A stretch of 15,373 bases of DNA, from positions 1 through 15,373 of the forward strand of contig JAEWJX010000019.1 of assembly GCA_023386365.1 (NCBI GenBank), read 5' to 3'. This stretch comes from Actinomycetes bacterium. GTDB lineage: Bacteria; Actinomycetota; Actinomycetes; Actinomycetales; Microbacteriaceae. Shown here piece after piece: positions 5,843 to 13,011 of the stretch; positions within the stretch are counted from its first letter, which is position 1, and each line of letters opens with the position of its first letter. The notes under the pieces are model-generated. The model was not told where the DNA came from and made no database searches. It was given only the letters and a program-made list of their open reading frames with translations. Both the position numbers and the translations under genes were made by a program.

Positions 5843-6879
5843 GCGACCCGATCGTCGCATCCGGCCCCGAATCGGAGGCCGAGCTCGCCTTCGAGGGCGC
5901 TCTGCGTCCCCGCACCCTGGGGGAGTTCGTCGGTCAGTCGAAGGCCCGCGGTCAGCTGCAGTTGCTGCTGCAAGCTGCCGAGCTGCAGTCGCGCACGCCC
6001 GACCACATCCTCCTCGCCGGCCCCCCGGGGCTCGGAAAGACCACGCTCGCCATGATCGTGGCGCACGAGGGCGGCCGCCCGCTGCGCATGTCGAGCGGTC
6101 CGGCCATCCAGCACGCGGGCGACCTGGCCGCACTGCTGTCGAGCCTCGTGCCGGGGGAGGTGTTGTTCATCGACGAGATCCACCGCATGGCGCGCTCGGC
6201 CGAAGAGATGCTGTACCTCGCGATGGAGGACTTCCGCATCGACATCATGGTCGGCAAGGGGGCGGGAGCCACCAGCATCCCTCTCGACCTGGCGCCGTTC
6301 ACCCTCGTGGGCGCGACCACCCGGTCGGGGCTGCTGCCCAATCCGCTGCGTGATCGCTTCGGGTTCACGGCGCATTTGGAGTTCTACGACGACGGTGAAC
6401 TGGATCAGGTGCTCGCGCGCGCCGCCCGGCTCCTGGGCCTCGATCTCGCCCCGGACGCGCGGATCGAGATCGCGTCGCGCAGCCGCGGAACTCCGCGAAT
6501 CGCCAACCGGCTGCTGCGTCGTGTGCGTGACTACGCGCTGGTGCACGAACGCCCGGCCGACAAGGAGTCCGTGCAGGCGGCGCTCGACCTGTACGACGTC
6601 GACCCGCTGGGGCTCGACCGGCTCGACCGCGCCGTGCTGGATGCGATTCTCACCCGATTCGACGGGGGCCCGGTGGGGCTGTCGACCCTCGCCGTGTCCG
6701 TCGGTGAAGAGCCGGAGACCATCGAATCGGTGGTCGAGCCGTTCCTCGTGCGCATCGGGATGATCAGCCGAACACCGCGTGGCCGCGTCGCGACCCCGGG
6801 TGCCTGGGAGCACGTGGGAGTGCGCCCGCCGCGAACGGGCGTCCATGTCGCAAAGACGCTGTTCGACGATGACGTATGA
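5839..6879 (+). CDS. ruvB: Holliday junction branch migration helicase RuvB
   Basis: Hexameric AAA+ motor that drives Holliday junction branch migration together with RuvA. The protein has 346 residues. Walker A GPPGLGKTT is at 61-69, Walker B LFIDEIHRM at 109-117, sensor 1 GATTRSG at 158-164, and the arginine-finger region LRDRFG at 170-175. GTPRIANRLLRRVRDYA is the sensor-2 segment and PRTPRGR near the C-terminus belongs to the winged-helix domain that contacts DNA. The ATG overlaps the ruvA stop (ATGA). Its stop codon TGA (6877-6879) lies inside the TATGAT box assigned to yajC. Confidence 0.97.
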   Translation: MSDPIVASGPESEAELAFEGALRPRTLGEFVGQSKARGQLQLLLQAAELQSRTPDHILLAGPPGLGKTTLAMIVAHEGGRPLRMSSGPAIQHAGDLAALLSSLVPGEVLFIDEIHRMARSAEEMLYLAMEDFRIDIMVGKGAGATSIPLDLAPFTLVGATTRSGLLPNPLRDRFGFTAHLEFYDDGELDQVLARAARLLGLDLAPDARIEIASRSRGTPRIANRLLRRVRDYALVHERPADKESVQAALDLYDVDPLGLDRLDRAVLDAILTRFDGGPVGLSTLAVSVGEEPETIESVVEPFLVRIGMISRTPRGRVATPGAWEHVGVRPPRTGVHVAKTLFDDDV

Positions 6880-6880
6880 T
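6875..6880 (+). promoter_or_regulatory. -10 box of yajC-secD-secF
   Basis: TATGAT is close to the ideal TATAAT and overlaps the ruvB stop codon. Transcription start would be about 6887, giving a leader of roughly 68 nt before yajC. No clear -35 is visible at 16-18 nt spacing. Confidence 0.5.
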
Positions 6881-6884
6881 CGTC

Positions 6885-6926
6885 GGGAACCATCCAGCCT
6901 CGATCCGTAGGTTGCGCGAGGTTCCC
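6885..6926 (+). promoter_or_regulatory. Inverted repeats in the yajC leader
   Basis: GGGAACC (6885-6891) is complementary to GGTTCCC (6920-6926). Inside it CCTCG (6898-6902) is complementary to CGAGG (6917-6921). The two stems share two bases, so they may nest partially or exclude one another. There is no T-run after the right arm, which argues against an intrinsic terminator. The element lies between the ruvB stop and the yajC ribosome binding site (GGAAGG, 6936-6941, 13 nt from the ATG). Confidence 0.35.
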
Positions 6927-6954
6927 CACATTCCCGGAAGGCCCGCTTCTTCTC

Positions 6955-7362
6955 ATGCCGTTCGACCCGCTCCTGATTCTGCTCTTCGGCCTCCTGGTCG
7001 TCATGATCTTCTTCACCTGGCGCAACTCGCGTAAGCGCAAGGCCGACGCCGAGGAGATGCAGAACAAGCTCGTGCCCGGCGCCGAGATCATGACCCAACA
7101 CGGCATCTTCGGCACGCTCATCTCCGTCGACGAGGAGAAGAACGAGGCGATCGTCGAGACGACCCCCGGTACCCAGCTGCGCGTGCACCGTCAGACGATC
7201 GCGCGCGTCGTCGAGCCGGAAGAGCTCGAGCTCGCCGACGAAGACGTGGTGCACGACGACGACGCCGTCGTCGACGACGCCCCGGTCGAGACGACCGAAC
7301 CCGAGTTCGGCGAGCGCACCGAGAAGCCGAAGCGCTCCAAGCCCACCGAAACCGCCGAGTAG
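6955..7362 (+). CDS. yajC: Preprotein translocase subunit YajC
   Basis: Small single-pass membrane protein of the SecDF-YajC complex attached to the SecYEG translocon. The 135 residues comprise an N-terminal helix (about 5-22, LLILLFGLLVVMIFFTW), a basic cytoplasmic stretch (RNSRKRK), and the conserved YajC core ending in VPGAEIMTQHGIFGTLISVDEEKNEAIVETTPGTQLRVHRQTIARVV. After it comes a long Asp/Glu-rich tail (about 84-135), longer than in E. coli YajC and common in actinobacteria. It follows ruvB after a 75-nt gap containing a likely promoter and leader stem, and is 3 nt from secD. Confidence 0.93.
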   Translation: MPFDPLLILLFGLLVVMIFFTWRNSRKRKADAEEMQNKLVPGAEIMTQHGIFGTLISVDEEKNEAIVETTPGTQLRVHRQTIARVVEPEELELADEDVVHDDDAVVDDAPVETTEPEFGERTEKPKRSKPTETAE

Positions 7363-7365
7363 GCC

Positions 7366-9096
7366 GTGGCCGCACGTTCCACGCCGGTCCGGAAGGCCTG
7401 GCGCTCACTGACCTGGCTGGGTGTCATCATCGCCCTGCTGCTCGGCCTGCAGACCGCTGGCGCCATCTGGTGGGGCTGGGGCTGGGCACCGAAGCTCGCC
7501 CTCGACCTCGAGGGTGGTACGCAGATCATCCTCACGCCGACCCTCGAAGACGGCCAGCAGGTCACCGAGGAGCAGCTGCAGCAGTCGGTCGAGATCATCC
7601 GCAACCGCATCGACGCGGCCGGTGTCGCTGAGCCGGAGATCACGACACAGGGTGGCGACAAGATCGTCATCTCCATCCCGGGCACGCCCGACCAGGAGAC
7701 CCTCGACCGCATCCAGCAGTCGGCGAAGATGGAGTTCCGCGCCGTTCTGCTGGCGGGCACGCCCGCCACCTCCACCGCGTCGCCGACCGACACTCCCACC
7801 GACGGGGCGACCCCCGACGCCACCGAATCGCCGACCCCCGCTGCGACGCCGACCGCCACACCGACGGACGCCTCCGACCCGGCGTGGATCACGCCGGAAC
7901 TCCAGGCGGAGTACGACTCGTTCACTTGCGATCAGGTGGAGGACGGATCGGCGAGCGCCGCTCCCGCGGGTGAACCTCTGGTTACCTGTGACGTGACCGG
8001 TACCGAGAAGTACCTCCTCGGACCGGTGGAGGTCGAGGGTTCATCGATCGCCGATGCACAGGCGGGCGTCCGCACGACGAGCACCGGTGTCAGCACCGGC
8101 GAGTGGGTCGTGAACCTGTCGTTCGACGCGACCGGCACGGAGCAGTTCGCCGAGGTGACGACGCGGGTCTCCTCGCTCGAATCGCCGCGCAACCGCTTCG
8201 CCGTCGTGCTCGACGGTGCGGTCATCATCGCTCCCACGACGGTCGTCATCACCGACGGCCGAGCCGAGATATCCGGTAACTTCACCCAGGAGTCGGCGAA
8301 GGTGCTGGCCGATCAGCTGAAATTCGGCGCACTTCCGGTGGGCTTCACCGTCGAGAGCCGGGACACCATCTCGGCCACCCTCGGTCAGAGCCAGCTTCAG
8401 GCGGGTCTCATCGCGGGTCTCATCGGCCTGATATTGGTGTTCATCTACTCGCTGTTCCAGTACCGACTGCTCGGTACGGTCACGATCGCGTCGCTCATCG
8501 TGGCGGGTATCATCACCTACTTCGTGATCAACATCATGTCGTGGCGTGAGGGCTACCGATTGTCGCTCGCCGGTGTCGCGGGTCTGATCGTGGCCATCGG
8601 ATTCACGGCCGACTCGTTCATCGTGTACTTCGAACGCATCCGTGACGAGTTGCGCGACGGACGCGGGCTCGTGGGTGCGGTCGAGGCCGGATGGAAGCGC
8701 GCGCTGCGCACGATCCTCGCGGCCAAGAGCGTCAACCTGCTGTCGGCGATCATTCTCTTCGTGCTCGCGGTCGGCTCGGTGCGTGGTTTCGCCCTCACCC
8801 TCGGCATCACGACGATCATCGACGTGCTCATCGTCATCCTGTTCACCCACCCGGTGCTGCAGCTCATGGCGAACACGCGGTTCTTCGCGAGCGGGCACCC
8901 GGCGAGCGGACTCGACCCGACAGCGCTTGGCGCCGTCTACCGGGGTCGTGCCGAGTTCCGCGTATCGAAGGAAGCCCGCCGCAGCGGCGCGAGCCGTGAG
9001 GCGGAGCGTCGCCAGACGATCGCGGAGCGCAAGGCCGCCGAACTCGCCGAGTCCAGCGCCAAGCCGTCCACCGAGAAGAAGAAGGGGGCCCGCTGA
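7366..9096 (+). CDS. secD: Protein translocase subunit SecD
   Basis: Six-helix RND-type membrane protein that, with SecF, uses the proton gradient to help pull proteins out of SecYEG. The 576 residues show helix 1 at about 14-37, the large extracytoplasmic P1 region (about 40-340) beginning LALDLEGGTQIIL, five C-terminal helices (about 345-500), and a basic tail. The TM4 motif GFTADSFIVYFERIRDELRDG (411-431) keeps the conserved aspartate (D416) and the ER pair. An unusual Thr/Pro/Ser/Ala-rich segment at 131-172 interrupts P1 and is followed by two cysteines, C188 and C208, which could form a disulfide outside the cell. The GTG at 7366 directly follows the yajC stop with weak ribosome binding, suggesting coupling. 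The stop overlaps the secF start (TGATG). Confidence 0.96.
   Translation: MAARSTPVRKAWRSLTWLGVIIALLLGLQTAGAIWWGWGWAPKLALDLEGGTQIILTPTLEDGQQVTEEQLQQSVEIIRNRIDAAGVAEPEITTQGGDKIVISIPGTPDQETLDRIQQSAKMEFRAVLLAGTPATSTASPTDTPTDGATPDATESPTPAATPTATPTDASDPAWITPELQAEYDSFTCDQVEDGSASAAPAGEPLVTCDVTGTEKYLLGPVEVEGSSIADAQAGVRTTSTGVSTGEWVVNLSFDATGTEQFAEVTTRVSSLESPRNRFAVVLDGAVIIAPTTVVITDGRAEISGNFTQESAKVLADQLKFGALPVGFTVESRDTISATLGQSQLQAGLIAGLIGLILVFIYSLFQYRLLGTVTIASLIVAGIITYFVINIMSWREGYRLSLAGVAGLIVAIGFTADSFIVYFERIRDELRDGRGLVGAVEAGWKRALRTILAAKSVNLLSAIILFVLAVGSVRGFALTLGITTIIDVLIVILFTHPVLQLMANTRFFASGHPASGLDPTALGAVYRGRAEFRVSKEARRSGASREAERRQTIAERKAAELAESSAKPSTEKKKGAR
7756..7881 (+). repeat. Pro/Thr-rich coding repeat within secD
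   Basis: Codons 131-172 of SecD encode an imperfect Thr-Pro-Ala-Ser-Asp series in which Pro-Thr or Thr-Pro pairs recur (SPTDTPTD, SPTPAATPTATPTD). It is absent from short SecD proteins such as those of proteobacteria and looks like a disordered linker. The exact length may vary between strains because the repeats are degenerate. Confidence 0.6.
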
Positions 9097-10106
9097 TGGC
9101 CGGTCCGTTCCAGCGTCTCGGTAACGACCTCTACACGGGTGCACGCAGCGTCGACTTCATCGGTCAGCGCAAGTTCTGGTTCACGCTCGCCGGCGTGCTG
9201 ATGATCCTGTCGGTCGCCGTTCCGTTCATCCGGGGCGGCGGGGACTTCCTCTCGGGCTTCAACTTCGGCATCGAGTTCCGCGGTGGCTCCCAGTTCATCG
9301 TGGCCGAGGTCGACCAGGACCCGATCGACACCGGTCTCGCCGAAGACGCCGTGCACGACGTCGTTCCGGAGGCCGTGGTACGTGTCAGCACCGTCGGCTC
9401 GGACGGCGTGCGCGTGCAGACCGACCAGCTGACCGACCCCGAGACCGCGGCGGTCACCGAAAACCTTCGCGAGGCATACGACACCGAATCCGTGTCGTCG
9501 TCCTTCATCGGCGCGACCTGGGGTGCCGACATCACACAGAGCGCCCTTCGGGCACTCGGCGTGTTCATCGTGCTCGCGCTCGTCTTCATGGCGCTGTACT
9601 TCCGCACCTGGAAGATGTCGATCGCGGCGATCCTGAAGCTCGCCCATGACCTCATCTTGACGGTCGGCATCTACGCGGCGACGGGCTGGGAGATCACCCC
9701 GGCTGCCGTCATCGGCTTCCTCACGATCCTCGGCTACTCGCTTTACGACACTGTCGTGGTGTTCGACAAGGTGCGCGAGAACACGGCCGAACTGGGCGAC
9801 GAGTCGACCCGCACATTCGGTGAGGCGGTGAATCTGGCCGTCAACCAGACGCTCATCCGCTCGATCAACACTGGTGTGGTCGCGGCGCTCCCGGTCGCGG
9901 CGATCCTCTTCATCGGTGCGTTCGCGCTGGGAGCCGACACGCTGCGCGACATCTCGCTCGCCCTGCTGGTCGGAACCATCGCGGGTACGTACTCCACGCC
10001 GGCCTTCGGTGCGCCGCTGTACGCGTTCTTCCGCGAGCGTGAGCCCGAGATCGCCAAGCGCGACAAGCGGGTTCTGCAGGCTCGCGCCGCCGCCGTCGCA
10101 GCCTGA
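9096..10106 (+). CDS. secF: Protein translocase subunit SecF
   Basis: Partner of SecD in the Sec translocon motor. The 336 residues have helix 1 at about 27-46, an extracytoplasmic domain (about 50-145) beginning with the conserved FNFGIEFRGGSQF (55-67), five more helices (about 150-310), and a short basic tail. The signature GYSLYDTVVVFDKVREN (213-229) in the fourth helix matches the family pattern with the conserved Asp-Thr and Arg-Glu-Asn, and RSINTG (255-260) follows. The ATG overlaps the secD stop by one base, so synthesis is coupled. The next gene, rel, has its own promoter 26 nt after the secF stop. Confidence 0.97.
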   Translation: MAGPFQRLGNDLYTGARSVDFIGQRKFWFTLAGVLMILSVAVPFIRGGGDFLSGFNFGIEFRGGSQFIVAEVDQDPIDTGLAEDAVHDVVPEAVVRVSTVGSDGVRVQTDQLTDPETAAVTENLREAYDTESVSSSFIGATWGADITQSALRALGVFIVLALVFMALYFRTWKMSIAAILKLAHDLILTVGIYAATGWEITPAAVIGFLTILGYSLYDTVVVFDKVRENTAELGDESTRTFGEAVNLAVNQTLIRSINTGVVAALPVAAILFIGAFALGADTLRDISLALLVGTIAGTYSTPAFGAPLYAFFREREPEIAKRDKRVLQARAAAVAA

Positions 10107-10119
10107 GCCGGTAGCGTGA

Positions 10120-10158
10120 CGCGTCCTCTCCTAGAATCGACGTCTGGGAGAGGACGCG
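10120..10158 (+). promoter_or_regulatory. 12-bp inverted repeat around the rel -10 box and ribosome binding site
   Basis: CGCGTCCTCTCC (10120-10131) is perfectly complementary to GGAGAGGACGCG (10147-10158), with 15 bases between. The spacer begins with the -10 box and the right arm contains the rel ribosome binding site. As DNA this could be an operator straddling the -10. As RNA the hairpin could only form in transcripts reading through from secF, because the left arm is upstream of the predicted rel start of transcription. No T-run follows, so it is not a canonical terminator. Confidence 0.65.
10132..10137 (+). promoter_or_regulatory. rel: -10 box of rel
   Basis: TAGAAT is a good TAnnnT box starting at the first base of the loop of the surrounding inverted repeat. 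Transcription would begin near 10144, leaving a leader of about 19 nt with a strong ribosome binding site (GGGAGAGGA, 10146-10154) 8 nt before the ATG at 10163. No convincing -35 was found. Confidence 0.6.
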
Positions 10159-10162
10159 CGCG

Positions 10163-12412
10163 ATGAGCACCGATACGCAGAGCACGGCGTCCCTGCGCGC
10201 CCTCCTGCCGCGCCTCTTCTCGCGGGCGCAGCCCACGGGTGCCGTCGACCGTCTGTTGAAGACGGTGCGTTCGCACCACCCGAAAGCCGACATCGCGCTC
10301 ATCGAGCGCGCCTACACCGCGGCTGAGCGCGCGCACGACGGTCAGAAGCGTCGCAGCGGTGAGCCGTACATCACCCATCCGGTCGCCGTCGCGCAGATCC
10401 TGGCCGACCTCGGGATCGGACCCAAGACGATCGCGGCGGCATTGCTGCACGACACCGTCGAAGACACCGAGTACACCCTCGACCTGCTGAGGTCGGACTT
10501 CGGCGACGAGATCGCGATGCTGGTCGACGGCGTCACCAAGCTCGACAAGCTGAAGTACGGCGACAGCGCCCAGGCCGAGACGGTACGCAAGATGGTTGTG
10601 GCGATGTCGAAAGACATCCGCGTGCTGATCATCAAGCTGGCCGACCGCCTGCACAACGCGCGCACCTGGGGTTTCGTGCCGCAGGAGTCGGCGGCGCGTA
10701 AGGCGCAGGAGACGCTCGAGATCTACGCGCCCCTCGCGCATCGCCTCGGTATCCAGACCATCAAGTGGGAGCTCGAAGACCTGTCCTTCGCGGTGCTCTA
10801 CCCGAAGCTGTACGTCGAGATCGAGAGCCTCGTTCGCGACCGCACGCCGCAGCGCGAGGAGTTCGTCCAGCAGGTGATCGACGCCGTCGGCGAAGACCTC
10901 CGATCGGCGCGTATCAAGGGCCAGGTCGTCGGCCGCCCGAAGCAGTACTACTCGATCTACCAGAAGATGGTGCTGCGCGGCCGCGAGTTCGATGAGATCT
11001 ACGACCTCGTCGGCATCCGTGTGCTCGTCAACTCGATCCGCGACTGCTACGCCGTGCTCGGATCGATCCACGCGCGCTGGAGTCCGATCCCGGGACGGTT
11101 CAAGGACTACATCGCGACCCCGAAGTTCAACCTGTATCAGTCGCTCCACACCACGGTCATCGGGCCGAACGGGCGAGCCGTCGAGATCCAGATCCGTACC
11201 CACGAGATGCATCAGCGTGCCGAGTTCGGTGTGGCCGCGCACTGGAAGTACAAGGAGCGGATGGCGACCGGTCGCGTCGATGACCGCAGCCAGGCGGGCA
11301 CCGAGATGGCCTGGCTCGCGCACATCAGCGACTGGCAGGCCGAGACGGCCGACCCGGGCGAGTTCCTCGACAACCTGCGCTTCGAGATCGGAGCGAAGGA
11401 GGTCTACGTCTTCACCCCGCAGGGCAAGGTGATCGGCCTTCCGGCGGGCGCCACCCCGGTCGACTTCGCGTACGCCGTGCACACCGAGATCGGCAACCGC
11501 ACGATGGGCGCGAAGGTCAACGGCCGGCTCGTGCCGCTGGAGAGCGCGCTGAACTCGGGCGACGTGGTCGAGATCTTCACCTCCAAGAACCCCGACGCGG
11601 GCCCCAGCCAGGACTGGCTCGCCTTCGTCAAGTCGGCGCGTGCGCGCAACAAGATCCGCGGATGGTTCACCAAGGAACGTCGCGAGGAGGCGGTCGAGCA
11701 GGGCAAGGACTCGATCGCCCGCGCGATGCGCAAGCAGAACCTGCCCCTGCAGAAGCTGATGAGCCAGGACGTGGTGACCTCGGTCGCCGCGAACATGCGC
11801 TACGAGAGCGTTGAGGCGCTGTATGCCGCCGTCGGCGAGGGTCATGTGTCGACCCAGTCGGTGATCGAGAAGGTTCTCGCATCGCTGCACTCCGAGACCG
11901 AGGTCGAGGAGGAGGCGCTCACCTTCACGCCGAAGTCTCGTGGACGCGCCCTGCGACCCAGCGACTCGGGCGTACTCGTGCGAGGCGCGCCCGACATCCT
12001 CGTGAAGCTTGCGAAGTGCTGCACTCCGGTTCCGGGTGACGAGATCGTCGGCTTCGTGACGCGTGGCTCCGGTGTCTCGGTGCACCGCACCGACTGCGTC
12101 AACGTGAAGTCGCTGCTCGCCGAGCCGGATCGGATGATCGACGTCCAGTGGGCTCCGACATCGTCGAGCCTCTTCCTCGTGCAGATCCAGATCGAGGCGC
12201 TCGACCGTTCCGGACTGTTGTCGGATGTCACGCGGGTGCTCTCGGAGCATCACGTCAACATCCTGTCGGCGACCGTCTCCACCTCCAGCGATCGTCTCGC
12301 GCTCAGCCGATTCGTCTTCGAGATGGGCGACACCGTGCATCTCGACCGGCTGCTCAACGCGGTGCGCCGCATCGACGCCGTGTACGACGTCTACCGCGTC
12401 AATTCGGGCTGA
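10163..12412 (+). CDS. rel: Bifunctional (p)ppGpp synthetase/hydrolase Rel
   Basis: Ribosome-associated stringent-response enzyme that makes (p)ppGpp on amino acid starvation and hydrolyses it otherwise. The 749 residues give the full long-RSH layout. The hydrolase HD domain is intact, with H72, H96-D97 (HDTVED) and D161 (LADRLHN). The synthetase domain has D281 (YDLVGIRV) and E341 (EIQIRT), and RFKD at 312-315: this charge pattern is that of bifunctional Rel rather than the EXDD of synthetase-only RelA. TGS is about 411-472, followed by a helical region, the zinc-finger Cys pair C619-C620 with H641 and C645, and a C-terminal ACT domain (about 671-749). The ATG is set by a strong ribosome binding site. 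The 3' end overlaps the convergent AbiEi-like gene by 14 bp. Some databases call this gene relA. Confidence 0.97.
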   Translation: MSTDTQSTASLRALLPRLFSRAQPTGAVDRLLKTVRSHHPKADIALIERAYTAAERAHDGQKRRSGEPYITHPVAVAQILADLGIGPKTIAAALLHDTVEDTEYTLDLLRSDFGDEIAMLVDGVTKLDKLKYGDSAQAETVRKMVVAMSKDIRVLIIKLADRLHNARTWGFVPQESAARKAQETLEIYAPLAHRLGIQTIKWELEDLSFAVLYPKLYVEIESLVRDRTPQREEFVQQVIDAVGEDLRSARIKGQVVGRPKQYYSIYQKMVLRGREFDEIYDLVGIRVLVNSIRDCYAVLGSIHARWSPIPGRFKDYIATPKFNLYQSLHTTVIGPNGRAVEIQIRTHEMHQRAEFGVAAHWKYKERMATGRVDDRSQAGTEMAWLAHISDWQAETADPGEFLDNLRFEIGAKEVYVFTPQGKVIGLPAGATPVDFAYAVHTEIGNRTMGAKVNGRLVPLESALNSGDVVEIFTSKNPDAGPSQDWLAFVKSARARNKIRGWFTKERREEAVEQGKDSIARAMRKQNLPLQKLMSQDVVTSVAANMRYESVEALYAAVGEGHVSTQSVIEKVLASLHSETEVEEEALTFTPKSRGRALRPSDSGVLVRGAPDILVKLAKCCTPVPGDEIVGFVTRGSGVSVHRTDCVNVKSLLAEPDRMIDVQWAPTSSSLFLVQIQIEALDRSGLLSDVTRVLSEHHVNILSATVSTSSDRLALSRFVFEMGDTVHLDRLLNAVRRIDAVYDVYRVNSG

Positions 12413-12935
12413 CCAGGCACCCGGCGAGGCGTCGCGTCGCGCGCAGCTTGCCCGAGAGATTGCGGGAGCGCTCCATGGATTCGATCGCGTCCGTCAGGCC
12501 GAAGTCTCCGATGTCGGCGAGCTGACGCACGGCGTCGGCATCCTGCTCGTCGAAGGTAGAACGGAAGCGCGCCAAATCGACCGCGGTGCGCAGCGGAGTG
12601 GTGACCGACGATCCGGCGAGAGACGTGACGTCTCCCGGGTGCACGACGCTTTCGATCACGTCGAGCCCTTCGGACGGTGCAGGCTGCCACCGCGCGGACA
12701 AGTCGACCAGGTACTCGCCTCGGGCCGGCGAAGATCCGCGAGCCCCCCAGATCCAGGCGGCCGTGCGGCGCGCAGCGATCAGACGACGCGGGCGGGTCGC
12801 GAGAAGCGCTGCGGCGCGGGAAGCCGGCACATCGGGAACGGCGACCGAGACGTAGCCGTCGGCGAGCCGGTAGACCTCACCGTCGAGCCGCATTGCCTGG
12901 CGTTCCGGATCGGGTAGATCGACGACGGGAAACAT
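12399..12935 (-). CDS. AbiEi-like antitoxin-family protein, orphan
   Basis: A 178-residue cytoplasmic protein that resembles actinobacterial proteins annotated as type IV AbiEi-family antitoxins. It has a short winged-helix-like start (RLDGEVYRLADGYVSV, 16-31), then a core with RLIAARRTAAWIWGA (51-65), a strand-rich stretch, and VTTPLRTAVDLARF (111-124), the most recognisable family segment, followed by a helical C-terminus. I judge similarity from memory, so the family call is moderate. No AbiEii nucleotidyltransferase toxin is adjacent, so an antitoxin role is not supported by context; a DNA-binding regulator is as likely. The ATG at 12935 is chosen since upstream sequence belongs to another reading; GGAGGA directly abuts it, an unusually tight spacing, and a second in-frame ATG is at 12893. 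The 3' end overlaps rel by 14 bp, tail to tail. Confidence 0.7.
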   Translation of the reverse strand: MFPVVDLPDPERQAMRLDGEVYRLADGYVSVAVPDVPASRAAALLATRPRRLIAARRTAAWIWGARGSSPARGEYLVDLSARWQPAPSEGLDVIESVVHPGDVTSLAGSSVTTPLRTAVDLARFRSTFDEQDADAVRQLADIGDFGLTDAIESMERSRNLSGKLRATRRLAGCLVSPN

Positions 12936-12937
12936 TC

Positions 12938-12957
12938 CTCCAGCCTGACGACTGGAG
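12938..12957 (-). promoter_or_regulatory. Short stem over the ribosome binding site of the AbiEi-like gene
   Basis: CTCCAG (12938-12943) and CTGGAG (12952-12957) form a 6-bp stem with an 8-nt loop immediately upstream of the minus-strand ATG at 12935. In the mRNA the ribosome binding site GGAGGA would lie mostly in the stem. It is short and may be fortuitous. Confidence 0.25.
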
Positions 12958-13011
12958 CCGACGTCGTTGGCGAATGATGTCGATCGGTGCAGAACTCGGG
13001 CTGTGGAGAAC

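Noticed and set aside
5407..7254. A 615-codon minus-strand open frame opposite ruvA, ruvB and yajC
   Set aside because: It runs across three complete genes and the intergenic gap, is rich in Arg/Glu/His/Gln and shows no domain.
7250..7285. CG-rich palindromic GAC/GTC repeats near the end of yajC
   Set aside because: They are explained by Asp and Val codons of the acidic YajC tail, and self-complementarity of GAC/GTC codons is expected.
9743..12340. An 865-codon open frame on the minus strand opposite secF and rel
   Set aside because: It mirrors strong, complete genes on the plus strand, has Arg/His/Asp-rich low-information composition and no recognisable domain. Long antisense frames are expected in G+C-rich DNA.
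12399..12935. A complete AbiE toxin-antitoxin or phage defence system
   Set aside because: There is no AbiEii-like nucleotidyltransferase on either side; the neighbours are rel and a DUF349 gene.
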